DNA from: JAXGQD01 sp964401615
Lineage (GTDB): Bacteria > Bacillota > Clostridia > Saccharofermentanales > Fastidiosipilaceae
DNA: 15,887 nucleotides
NCBI GenBank assembly: GCA_964401615.1
Contig: CAYNZF010000048.1
Span: forward strand, 1 to 15,887
Direction of reading: 5' to 3'
Position 1 is the stretch's first letter; each line of letters starts with the position of its first letter. Both the position numbers and the translations under genes were made by a program. The notes beneath the pieces are model-generated. The model was not told the DNA's origin. It saw only the letters and a program-made list of their open reading frames with translations, and did not search any database. Of the stretch, positions 1 through 7,401 are shown piece after piece.

Positions 1-69
1 ACCAATCCTATATTCAAATTCGTAAATCCGGTGAGTAATCCACCACTCTTGGATAACTTCCCTTAAAGC

Positions 70-119
70 AAAAATCCGTGATTATCCTTCCGGCTTAGAA
101 CCAGATCTCAAATCACGGA
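70..119 (-). terminator. Rho-independent terminator of the pepF-rlmD unit
   Basis: A perfect 9-bp inverted repeat pairs TCCGTGATT (75-83) with AATCACGGA (111-119) across a 27-base loop. Read on the minus strand, the stem is followed directly by TTTTT (70-74). It lies about 30 bases past the stop of the methyltransferase gene. The long loop is atypical for an intrinsic terminator, but stem, T-run and position fit. Bases 1-69 hold nothing I can assign. Confidence 0.6.
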
Positions 120-149
120 AAGCCTTTATTTACTTATCTTATTACATCC

Positions 150-1592
150 TTACTTATCTACCCTTGACATCAATACTACCGTCTCAACGTGCATGGAATG
201 CGGAAACATGTCGAAAGTCTCAATGCTCTGCAATTCATAGAGCCCCTCTTCGCAGAGACGTTTGCAATCTCTGGCCAGTGTGGCGGGGTCGCAGGACACG
301 TAGACGATTCGTTTAGCCTGGGCGAGGCGGAGCGTTTCAACAAGTGATGCCTCCAAACCTTTGCGCGGAGGATCGACAACAATCACGTCAGCTTGCTCTC
401 CTGCTTCCAGCCACTCAGGCACGAGCAATTCAGCTTTGCCTGTATAAAACTCAACATTTTCGACGTTATTGTCGGCTGCATTGAGCTTGGCGTCATCGAT
501 TGCGGACTGGACCATTTCGCAAGCTTTGACACGACGAGCTGAGCGCGCTAATTGAAGCGAAATGCTGCCGGTACCGCAGTATAGATCGAACGCGAGCTCA
601 TCAGGACCAAGCTGGGCGGCGTCCAACGCGGCCTGGTAAAGTGCCGCCGTCTGGCGGGGGTTGACTTGAAAAAAGGCAGCGGGAGAAATCCGGTAAGTCA
701 AACCCAAAATACTCTCGGTCAAATCATGCGAAAAATAAATCGGACTGTATTCGTGGGTCGTGATCAGGTTTCCGCTGACGTTGTTATGGTTGAGCGAAAG
801 AGAAGATAGATTATATCCACGGGACAACAGGACTTCTTTACATTTATCGCCAAAGCTTTTTAAAAATAGCTTTGTGGGGTGATCATCGGGCAGCGAATCG
901 TATTGTTTCATACTGAGGTTCACCACCAGCACGACTAAAACATCCCGAGAAGATACGCCACAACGCACAAGCAAATGTCGCAGTAAACCCATTCCCGCCG
1001 CTTCGTCATAGATGCTGAGCGGATAGGCGTGCAAGGCCTCGCGCAGTGTTTTTCGCACCAGATCAGCGGCGGCGTCCTGAATCGGACAGACTTCACTGTC
1101 AACCACCTCATGGCTGCCCGCGGCGTAAAAGCCAATCAAAGGCTCCAGCTCAGTTCCTTTAATGGGCATCTGTGACTTGGCGCGATATTGCCAGGGCGGC
1201 TCTGTTCCGTTCGCTGTACTGCCCGCGGGCAAAAGAGCTTGAACCGAGTCAGCCGAGAAACCTCCGATACGCAGCAGCGCGTCTCTGACCCGATCCGCCT
1301 TGTACCTCAGCTGTGCGGGGTACTCGATGTGCTGCAGCGTACAGCCACCACAGCGGCCGAATACCGGGCAGGCCGGCTCGCAGCGCTCCGGGGAGCTTTC
1401 CAGCATCTTGATGATTTTGCCCACTGCATAAGATTTTTTCTTCTCGGTCAAGCGAATGCGCGCCACTTCACTCGGCAGCAGCCCGTTGACGAAAACCGTC
1501 AAGCCATCCGCCAACGTCGCCACACCCTGACCTTGCTGATTCAAAGCACGGCAGCTCACTTCTTCGATCTGTTTTTCCAAAGTTTTAGACAC
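150..1592 (-). CDS. rlmD: 23S rRNA (uracil-5-)-methyltransferase, RlmD/TrmA family
   Basis: The 480-residue protein is a SAM-dependent RNA methyltransferase of the TrmA/RlmC/RlmD class, which makes 5-methyluridine in 23S rRNA. An N-terminal TRAM-like RNA-binding segment (about residues 8-62) is followed by an iron-sulfur cysteine cluster (C71, C75, C81, C84 in a CxxxCPVFGRCGGC pattern). The SAM site FDLYCGTGS, a VDPPRKG motif and the catalytic cysteine C434 in YVSCDPATL follow; the general-base glutamate is probably E470 in HVETVVLM. The start is GTG at 1592, preceded by AGAGGAG at good spacing. It begins 14 bases after the pepF stop, so the two are probably cotranscribed. Bacillota often carry one bifunctional paralogue (RlmCD), so the exact target uridine (747 or 1939) cannot be read from sequence. 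Family assignment is secure; the RlmD symbol is less so. Confidence 0.9.
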   Translation of the reverse strand: MSKTLEKQIEEVSCRALNQQGQGVATLADGLTVFVNGLLPSEVARIRLTEKKKSYAVGKIIKMLESSPERCEPACPVFGRCGGCTLQHIEYPAQLRYKADRVRDALLRIGGFSADSVQALLPAGSTANGTEPPWQYRAKSQMPIKGTELEPLIGFYAAGSHEVVDSEVCPIQDAAADLVRKTLREALHAYPLSIYDEAAGMGLLRHLLVRCGVSSRDVLVVLVVNLSMKQYDSLPDDHPTKLFLKSFGDKCKEVLLSRGYNLSSLSLNHNNVSGNLITTHEYSPIYFSHDLTESILGLTYRISPAAFFQVNPRQTAALYQAALDAAQLGPDELAFDLYCGTGSISLQLARSARRVKACEMVQSAIDDAKLNAADNNVENVEFYTGKAELLVPEWLEAGEQADVIVVDPPRKGLEASLVETLRLAQAKRIVYVSCDPATLARDCKRLCEEGLYELQSIETFDMFPHSMHVETVVLMSRVDK

Positions 1593-1606
1593 AAATTCTC
1601 CTCTAT

Positions 1607-3415
1607 TTAGCCGAACGTTTCGCTCTCGGGTAAAAGTTCTTCAATTTCACTGATCATCGCCCCGATATTGGCGATGGTATCGCGCAGCGGCTGGTCAGTA
1701 TCGATGGGCACACCCGCGCTGAGGGCAAAATCAAGCGGTGCCAGGGTTCCACCTGAACGCAAGGTATTTAGCCAGTCTTCGACGGCCGCTGCTCCTTCTT
1801 CCTGGATACGTTTGGCGACGGCCGTTGAAATCGTCAGACCGGCGCTGTAAGTATAAGGATAAAGTCCGTTGTAATAATGTGGCTGACGCATCCAGGTCAG
1901 TTCACTGCCTTCATCGAGAATCACGCTGTCACCCCAGAACTCTTGCAAAACCTGCATAAAGAGCGCTGAAAAGTCAGCCGCCTGCAGAACTTGACCCGCA
2001 TCGACGGCCCGGTACACTTCGCGCTGATAGGCCGCTTCCAGAAGATGGGTGACAAAATTATGGTAATACGTGTTGGTGACCATCGAGGCCAGCACCCAGC
2101 GGCGGAAACGTGTGTCCTCCGGCTTCAGCTTCAGAAAGTAGTTGGTGAGCAGCATCTCGTTACAGGTTGAAGGCGCTTCCACCACGTACCAGGAGCACTC
2201 ACTGGCGAGAATTCGTTGGGTTTTTTGGGCCAGTTCAAAATGCGCGAGGTGACCTAATTCGTGGGCCAGGGTGAAGACTTCACTCAGCTCACCGCCCCAG
2301 TTGAGCAGAATGTAGCCGCCCTTTTGATAGGGGCTGGCACAGAAACCGCCCGTCGATTTGCCTTCGTTCTGGGCATAATCCAGTCGTCTTTCCGCCAGGG
2401 CTCGCTCGACAATCGCTCCGTACTCGGGTCCCATGACGGATAAGGCTTGACGCACATGTTCGTTTGCTTGTGGGATGTCGACCTCAGGAGAGTATTGGGG
2501 GTCCAGAGCCAATTTCAGATCCGCGTAATGCATTTCTTCCAGACCGTAATAGCGCTGAAGCAGCTTGGCGTAGCGACGCATGTGCGGGGCCAGCTCCTGC
2601 ATGATCAGGTCGATTTGGCGGTTGTACAAAGCCTGGCTCGAGTTTTGCCGATGGAGCAGCATATCGATGACGGATGTAAAACCGCGCAGTTTGGATTCTG
2701 TTTTTTCCGCCTGCACCTGGGCAAAATAGTCACTGGCAATCGTGTTCTTGTAGCGTCCCAGTGTCTTGGAAAACTGCCTGAAGGCGGCGCGGCGTGTCTC
2801 GGTGTCGGTGTCGTGACAATAGTTGTTTTCGTAAAGTACGAAGCTCAAGGCTTTGCTTTCACCGCCGGCCTGGAAATTTTCAAAATACATGTCAGCCAGC
2901 TTGGTTTGTTGATAAGCGTTCGCAGGCTGGTCAAAGAGCGGCCGGAACTCAGCGAGCAGTTTTTCGGAGGCAGGCGGCAGGGTGTGGGGAATGTCCCTGA
3001 TCAAATCCTGCATGACGCTGCGATACTCGGGCGCGCTTTCAGCCACGGCGGTCAGAGTCGCGACATCCACCTGCTTCAGTTCTGAGACAAAAAAGCTTAG
3101 TTTGGCACTGAGGTCTGCGTAAATGTTGTTGAAACGGAGTTCGCGCTCCCCATTGGTCTGATCCCCGTAGTCCACACTGGCCGCCAGACTTGCATAATTG
3201 GCGCAGTGATCGATGGTCGTGAGGATGTTCTCATATTCGCGGAGAGCTGCTCTGAGCTCGCTTTCAGCAATTTTTCCTTCATATTTTTCGGCAAAAGTCG
3301 CGACTGCGTCAGGCAGTTGCGCCAGGGCTGCTTCGTACTTTTCGCTGTTCTTAAACAGATGAGTCAAATCCCAGGTCAATTCCTGGGGAACTTCACTTCT
3401 TTTTGGTAACGCCAT
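1607..3415 (-). CDS. pepF: Oligoendopeptidase F (M3B zinc metallopeptidase)
   Basis: This 602-residue protein is a cytoplasmic zinc endopeptidase that cleaves short peptides. The HELGH zinc motif is at residues 385-389 (ligands H385 and H389, catalytic E386), with the third ligand probably E413 in VVEAPSTCNE, the spacing usual for the M3 family. The N-terminal third is the helical PepF_N region and there is no signal peptide. Length matches the roughly 600-residue PepF family. The ATG at 3415 is preceded by AGGAG (3423-3427). It is the first gene of a two-gene minus-strand unit with the rRNA methyltransferase. Its likely job is intracellular peptide turnover; actual substrates are unknown. 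All catalytic residues are present. Confidence 0.95.
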   Translation of the reverse strand: MALPKRSEVPQELTWDLTHLFKNSEKYEAALAQLPDAVATFAEKYEGKIAESELRAALREYENILTTIDHCANYASLAASVDYGDQTNGERELRFNNIYADLSAKLSFFVSELKQVDVATLTAVAESAPEYRSVMQDLIRDIPHTLPPASEKLLAEFRPLFDQPANAYQQTKLADMYFENFQAGGESKALSFVLYENNYCHDTDTETRRAAFRQFSKTLGRYKNTIASDYFAQVQAEKTESKLRGFTSVIDMLLHRQNSSQALYNRQIDLIMQELAPHMRRYAKLLQRYYGLEEMHYADLKLALDPQYSPEVDIPQANEHVRQALSVMGPEYGAIVERALAERRLDYAQNEGKSTGGFCASPYQKGGYILLNWGGELSEVFTLAHELGHLAHFELAQKTQRILASECSWYVVEAPSTCNEMLLTNYFLKLKPEDTRFRRWVLASMVTNTYYHNFVTHLLEAAYQREVYRAVDAGQVLQAADFSALFMQVLQEFWGDSVILDEGSELTWMRQPHYYNGLYPYTYSAGLTISTAVAKRIQEEGAAAVEDWLNTLRSGGTLAPLDFALSAGVPIDTDQPLRDTIANIGAMISEIEELLPESETFG

Positions 3416-3444
3416 GATATTTCTCCTGTTTTTTTATTAATCAT

Positions 3445-3450
3445 ATTGTA
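3445..3450 (-). promoter_or_regulatory. Candidate -10 box for pepF
   Basis: TACAAT on the minus strand lies about 30 bases upstream of the pepF ATG, in an AT-rich stretch. No convincing -35 hexamer is present at 16-18 bases, so this is a weak prediction. Confidence 0.3.
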
Positions 3451-3496
3451 CACTTTTGCATCCCGTATTGAGCGCGTGGTTTTCAGACCGAAAAGC

Positions 3497-3525
3497 TTGG
3501 CTCTTTTGCGAAATTTTAGGATAAT
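3497..3525 (+). promoter_or_regulatory. Candidate promoter for glycosyltransferase-azlCD
   Basis: TTGGCT (3497-3502) and GATAAT (3520-3525) are separated by 17 bases, a plausible sigma-A promoter. Its -10 overlaps the left arm of the hairpin at 3514-3546. Prediction from sequence only. Confidence 0.35.
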
Positions 3526-3593
3526 TGCTAAGCAATCAGCCTAAAAAACCCTGAAGCGCTCAATAATTTGCGCTTAAAGATACTCGAAAGTAT
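3514..3593 (+). promoter_or_regulatory. Three consecutive inverted repeats in the glycosyltransferase leader
   Basis: Three perfect short dyads follow one another. The first has TTTTAGG/CCTAAAA outer arms (3514-3520, 3540-3546) enclosing ATTGC/GCAAT (3524-3528, 3532-3536). The second is AAGCGC/GCGCTT (3554-3559, 3570-3575). The third is ATACT-CGAA-AGTAT (3580-3593). None is followed by a T-run on the plus strand, so they are not simple terminators. They could be operator sites or a structured 5' leader. Confidence 0.35.
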
Positions 3594-3642
3594 GCCCCGG
3601 AAGTGCGATAATGAGGCGCAGTAAATTTTGAGGGGCATACAG

Positions 3643-4812
3643 ATGAAAGTTTTGATCACAAATGAATGGTATGCTCCGGTCATCAATGGGGTCGTGACTT
3701 CACTTGTCAATCTTGAAAACGAGCTGCTCAAGCTAGGCCATGAAGTGCGCGTATTGACCCTGTCTGAAACGCGGCACAGCCACAAAGACGGCCGCATCAG
3801 CTACATCGCTTCGGTCAAAGCGGCTTGGATATACCCCAACGCACGACTCAGCTGCACCGCCCAAAACAAGCTGATTGATGAACTCATCGCCTGGAAGCCG
3901 GATGTTATTCACACGCAGGCCGAATTTTCCACATTTTTCATGGCCAGGCATATCGCGAAAAAGACCGGTGCGCCCATTGTCCATACCTACCACACGGTTT
4001 ATGAGAAGTATACCCATTATTTTTTCCCCAATAAACGCATCGGCAAAAGTATTGCCGTCGTCTTTTCGCGCTTCGTACTCAAGCGCACCGACCACATCAT
4101 AGCGCCCACCTTTAAAGTCCAAAACATGCTCCTGGACTATCGCGTCAAGAGACCGATTTCTGTCGTCCCGACCGGAATCGTACTGGACCGCTTTACCGAA
4201 CCCAAAGACCCGCAGCGATTAGCTGAAATAAAAAAGAATTTACTGATTGAACAAGATCGGACCCTGCTCGTTTATCTTGGGCGACTGGCCAAAGAAAAAA
4301 ACGTAGAAGAAATTCTAGACTTCATCAAAACCCTCCATGATCCCCGGCTCGTTTTGCTGATCGTCGGCGGTGGACCCTATCTAAAAAATCTCCGGCACCA
4401 CGTAAAATTGCTCGGCATCGAAAGCGCCGTGCGCTTTTCGGGGATGGTCACACCTGAGGAGGTACCCTATTACTATGCTGTAGGTGACCTCTTTGTCTCC
4501 GCTTCGCAAAGTGAAACTCAAGGGCTGACCTATGTTGAAGCATTGGCAGCCGGCCTGCCCGCACTATGTAAAAAGGACGCGTGTCTGGACGGTGTCATCA
4601 CTGACAATGAAAACGGCTGGCAATACGCGACAGAAGCGGAATTTCAGCAACGCTTGCATGATTTTATCACCCATCCTGAACTTCGAGCACGACTCTCTCA
4701 AAACGCCAGGGCCATCGCTGTCCGCGACTTTTCAGCTGAAAACTTCGCAAGGCAAGTAATCGTACTCTACGAACAGGCTTTTTCAGAAAAGAAGGTGACA
4801 AAACAAGCATGA
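3643..4812 (+). CDS. GT4 glycosyltransferase, 1,2-diacylglycerol 3-glucosyltransferase-like
   Basis: This 389-residue protein is a retaining GT-B enzyme of family GT4. The N-terminal acceptor domain opens with a glycine-containing loop (NEWYAPVINGVVTS) and carries an HTYHTVYEKYTHYF segment that I associate with Bacillota diacylglycerol glucosyltransferases. The C-terminal donor domain has YLGRLAKEKN and the EX7E motif (E291 and E299 in SETQGLTYVEAL). It probably transfers a sugar from a UDP-sugar to diacylglycerol at the inner membrane face, making a glycolipid or lipoteichoic acid anchor; the substrate is inferred from family resemblance. ATG at 3643 is chosen over an in-frame TTG at 3628 because GAGGGG (3630-3635) sits 7 bases before it. 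Its stop overlaps the azlC start (ATGA). There is no signal peptide, as usual for these peripheral membrane enzymes. Confidence 0.85.
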   Translation: MKVLITNEWYAPVINGVVTSLVNLENELLKLGHEVRVLTLSETRHSHKDGRISYIASVKAAWIYPNARLSCTAQNKLIDELIAWKPDVIHTQAEFSTFFMARHIAKKTGAPIVHTYHTVYEKYTHYFFPNKRIGKSIAVVFSRFVLKRTDHIIAPTFKVQNMLLDYRVKRPISVVPTGIVLDRFTEPKDPQRLAEIKKNLLIEQDRTLLVYLGRLAKEKNVEEILDFIKTLHDPRLVLLIVGGGPYLKNLRHHVKLLGIESAVRFSGMVTPEEVPYYYAVGDLFVSASQSETQGLTYVEALAAGLPALCKKDACLDGVITDNENGWQYATEAEFQQRLHDFITHPELRARLSQNARAIAVRDFSAENFARQVIVLYEQAFSEKKVTKQA

Positions 4813-5585
4813 GCGACATCCGTCAGATCCACGGCAGCAAGCTAAAACACCGGGCCAGTTTCAGTGCCGGCTTCCAAGACGGCCTTCCTATCGGCTTAGG
4901 CTACCTGACCATTTCCACCGCCTTCGGCCTGTATGTAGTCAGCGGCGGGCTGCCGCCTCTTTTTGCCATATTTGTTTCGCTCACCAATCTGACTTCCTCC
5001 GGCCAATTCGCCGGGGTCAGTGTCATCCTGGCCAAGGGGGGCTATCTTGAGCTCGCTTTCACAGTACTTCTGGTAAATTTACGCTACGTTTTGATGTCGC
5101 TTTCTCTATCCCAAAGGCTTGCGCCGCAGCTTGGCACAAGCCAGCGTCTTGTCATGAGTTTCGGCGTCACGGATGAAATTTTCGCGGTCGCTATCAGGAA
5201 GGCTGAGGTCGGTTTTCATTACTTTCTGGGTTTGATGGTGCTGCCCATTTGTGGTTGGTCCGGGGGAACCGTATTCGGCGCGCTGCTCGGTGCACTGCTT
5301 CCCAAGTCTATTCAGGGTGCTTTCGGCATCCTGCTCTACGCCATGTTCGTGGCGATCATCATCCCACCGGCTAAATCGCAAAAAGTCCTGCGTTTGATTA
5401 TTGTAGTGGCGGCCGGAGCGAGTGCCTTGTTCTACCTGCTGCCGTTCTTCAGGCCACTATCTGCAGGCTGGAAAATAATCTTCAGCACACTGATTGCAGC
5501 CGGTCTGGGGGCGAGTCTATTTCCTGTGTCAGATGTGGAGGCGCTGCGTGCGGCTGAAGAAGGGGGATCTGACGAATGGACTTAG
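4809..5585 (+). CDS. azlC: AzlC family branched-chain amino acid exporter, large subunit
   Basis: This 258-residue polytopic membrane protein belongs to the AzlC family, which together with AzlD exports branched-chain amino acids and analogues such as azaleucine. Family hallmarks seen here are FSAGFQDGLPIGLGYL near the N terminus, LTNLTSSGQFAG, VNLRYVLMSLSLSQRL and FGVTDEIFAVA. Several hydrophobic segments follow, ending in a short polar tail. The ATG overlaps the glycosyltransferase stop by 4 bases, and only a weak ribosome site (AAGGTG, 4792-4797) precedes it at long spacing, so translational coupling is likely. It overlaps azlD by 10 bases. Pairing with azlD is standard; cotranscription with a glycosyltransferase is less usual. 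Confidence 0.92.
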   Translation: MSDIRQIHGSKLKHRASFSAGFQDGLPIGLGYLTISTAFGLYVVSGGLPPLFAIFVSLTNLTSSGQFAGVSVILAKGGYLELAFTVLLVNLRYVLMSLSLSQRLAPQLGTSQRLVMSFGVTDEIFAVAIRKAEVGFHYFLGLMVLPICGWSGGTVFGALLGALLPKSIQGAFGILLYAMFVAIIIPPAKSQKVLRLIIVVAAGASALFYLLPFFRPLSAGWKIIFSTLIAAGLGASLFPVSDVEALRAAEEGGSDEWT

Positions 5586-5887
5586 GCGTCAGTTTACTCA
5601 TTATGATCGCGGTCACGTATCTCCCTCGCGCCTTGCCGCTGGTGCTCTTTCGTCAAACCATCCGCAGTGTCTGGGTGCGCTCTTTCCTGGAGTATGTCCC
5701 CTACGCAGTCTTGGCGGCCATGACAATTCCGGCGGTTTTTTCGTCAACGCGTCTCTGGATTTCGGGTGTCGCGGGCTTGATCGTGGCATTGATTTTAAGC
5801 GTGAGGGAAAAGTCATTAATGACGGTTTCCATTGGCGCGGTGGCGGCGGTCTGGATCATTGAAATGGTGGTAGGATTACCGTTTTGA
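5576..5887 (+). CDS. azlD: AzlD family branched-chain amino acid exporter, small subunit
   Basis: This 103-residue hydrophobic protein is the small partner of AzlC. The family signature TYLPRALPLVLF lies at about residues 14-25, followed by a FLEYVPYAVLAAMTIPAVF segment typical of AzlD. About three to four membrane segments are visible. The gene starts inside the last codons of azlC (10-base overlap), with GGGGG about 9 bases upstream, so the two subunits are translated together. It is the last gene of its plus-strand unit; I see no clear plus-strand terminator after it. Confidence 0.92.
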   Translation: MDLGVSLLIMIAVTYLPRALPLVLFRQTIRSVWVRSFLEYVPYAVLAAMTIPAVFSSTRLWISGVAGLIVALILSVREKSLMTVSIGAVAAVWIIEMVVGLPF

Positions 5888-5893
5888 GGCGAT

Positions 5894-5913
5894 AAAAAAG
5901 CCTTCCTTCAGGC
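5894..5913 (-). terminator. Intrinsic terminator for the DUF4003-panE unit
   Basis: On the minus strand GCCT and AGGC (5910-5913 and 5900-5903) flank a 6-base loop and run straight into TTTTTT (5894-5899). The stem is short but the T-run is perfect, and it lies about 65 bases past the C_GCAxxG_C_C gene stop. No T-run follows on the plus strand, so it probably serves only the minus-strand unit. Confidence 0.5.
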
Positions 5914-5978
5914 AAAAGCAGGGGATAATGTACATAAATCGCTAAAAAAATCCGAAGCGCAGTAAGTAAAAATCATCG

Positions 5979-6428
5979 TTATGATTCGCCCGGCAGGCTC
6001 TCAGTCAATTCAATGGCTGCCGCGACATAGTCGACACAATGGTCATACATTTCTTCAGACTTCGCCACGTAGTCGCGCGTCAATTCACAGCACATCAGCC
6101 CACCGAAACGCGCTTCGAAACTTTCTAAAAACGCCCTGACTGCTTGTGCGGAAGGCTCCCGTGATTTTTCCGGTGAGATTCTGCCTGTCTTGATTCCGAG
6201 AGCGGCGACTGCTGCAATCACAGCCCCGCACACCAGTCCTTTTTGTATGCCTCCGCCAAAACCGCTCATCATCTTCTGCGAACTGATGTCAGCGTTCACG
6301 CTTCCTCGCTCAATCAGCAAGCGCAGCGTGGTTTCAGCACAATTGAGCCCGCCGTTATAAAAAACAGCCCGAATTTCTTTTTCGAGTTCCTCTTCTGCAC
6401 TTTTCAAATTTGACTTTTCTGCAGCCAT
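5979..6428 (-). CDS. C_GCAxxG_C_C family protein (probable redox protein)
   Basis: This 149-residue soluble protein matches the C_GCAxxG_C_C family, named for its conserved cysteine pattern. Cysteines are at 30 (GGLNCAE), 67 (GLVCGAVIAA, within a glycine-rich GFGGGIQKG context), 113-114 (LMCCELT) and 131 (DHCVDYV), the expected order. Members are widespread in anaerobes and are presumed redox-active or metal-binding; the molecular function is not established. ATG at 6428 is preferred to an in-frame GTG at 6443 because AAAGGGA lies 5-6 bases before the ATG. It follows panE by 24 bases and is almost certainly cotranscribed with it. Note that the canonical GC of the GCAxxG motif reads VC here (V-C-G-A). 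Confidence 0.8.
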   Translation of the reverse strand: MAAEKSNLKSAEEELEKEIRAVFYNGGLNCAETTLRLLIERGSVNADISSQKMMSGFGGGIQKGLVCGAVIAAVAALGIKTGRISPEKSREPSAQAVRAFLESFEARFGGLMCCELTRDYVAKSEEMYDHCVDYVAAAIELTESLPGES

Positions 6429-6452
6429 CTTGATCCCTTTCACAGTAAAAGC

Positions 6453-7352
6453 TCAGCAGTTTGACAAGCGCTCATAAAACGCACGATTGACCGGTGTGGC
6501 AAGGCCATGCTTGGCCCCTAATTTCAGGACGGTCCCGGAAAAAAGCTCGGTTTCCATCTGCCTTCCGTCGCGCTGGTCTTGACGCATCGAAGGCATCCCC
6601 TCAGGGTTGAGCGTGTCCAAAACACCCAGCCAATAGTCAATGTCTGTTTCTCCAAGATTAATGCCTTCCGCCTCTGCGACGGCGATCACTTCGCGAAAAG
6701 CGGTGATCATCATCGATCTCGCTTCGGGATTGCTTTGGCAGGTCCCGTAGGTCCCCTTGTAGTAGGCCGCGGCCTGATTAAGTCCACAGTTGAGCATGAA
6801 CTTGCCCCATTGGTGATGGGCCATGTCCGGCATGACACTATGCGGCAGATTTACTAAAGCAAAAAGAGCGGCCACATCCTCGATGGCGTTTGCGATCTCA
6901 GGTCCCTGGCCCGGAACAAGTCCGAAACAAATCTGTCCACTTAAAATATAATTCAGATGATGCTCCCTGCGCACACCGTCCATGCCCTGGGCGACTGCAT
7001 GAATTACCCGCGCTTCAGGATACAGGGCCGAGATTTGGCCTTCGCTGGAAATGCCGTTGAGCAAGGACATGATGATCGTACCGGGTCGTACCGCTTTGTG
7101 AATATCTTTCAGCACAGTCTCAAGGGCAAAAGACTTGCACGCAATTAGAATCAAATCCGCCGCTGCAAGCTCCGCGGGAGTCAAAAAATCAAAACGTTGA
7201 GGGGCACCGCCTATGGTCACTTGATCGGGGCTGAGTTTAAGCTGTCGCTCCTCATTCGCGATGACAAAAAACTCATGCGGTTTTTTAAGTTCGCGTAAAT
7301 ACTGCCCGAAGGTCAATCCTAAAACCCCTAAACCAATTAAATAGACGCGCAT
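6453..7352 (-). CDS. panE: 2-dehydropantoate 2-reductase (ketopantoate reductase) family
   Basis: This 299-residue enzyme is of the ApbA/PanE family, which reduces ketopantoate to pantoate with NADPH in coenzyme A synthesis. The N-terminal Rossmann motif is GLGVLG (residues 7-12), and ACKSF marks the end of the nucleotide-binding sheet. A QWGKFMLNCGLNQ segment holds the lysine and asparagine that correspond to the catalytic K176 and N180 of the E. coli enzyme. ATG at 7352 is chosen over GTG at 7355, since AGGGG sits 6 bases before the ATG. It lies between DUF4003 and the C_GCAxxG_C_C gene in one unit. No other pantothenate genes are nearby, so a related 2-oxoacid reductase activity cannot be excluded. 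Confidence 0.82.
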   Translation of the reverse strand: MRVYLIGLGVLGLTFGQYLRELKKPHEFFVIANEERQLKLSPDQVTIGGAPQRFDFLTPAELAAADLILIACKSFALETVLKDIHKAVRPGTIIMSLLNGISSEGQISALYPEARVIHAVAQGMDGVRREHHLNYILSGQICFGLVPGQGPEIANAIEDVAALFALVNLPHSVMPDMAHHQWGKFMLNCGLNQAAAYYKGTYGTCQSNPEARSMMITAFREVIAVAEAEGINLGETDIDYWLGVLDTLNPEGMPSMRQDQRDGRQMETELFSGTVLKLGAKHGLATPVNRAFYERLSNC

Positions 7353-7401
7353 CACTATCCCCTGTTCATGTCAAAACTTCCGATTCGTCTTACCGCTGTA
7401 C

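Noticed and set aside
2447..3085. 212-codon plus-strand ORF opposite pepF
   Set aside because: It lies wholly antisense to a gene with complete catalytic motifs, has no recognisable domain, and is best explained as a shadow of pepF codon usage.
5928..5935. Palindrome ATGTACAT as a PadR-type operator
   Set aside because: Only 8 bases, lies between convergent gene ends rather than at a promoter, and could occur by chance.
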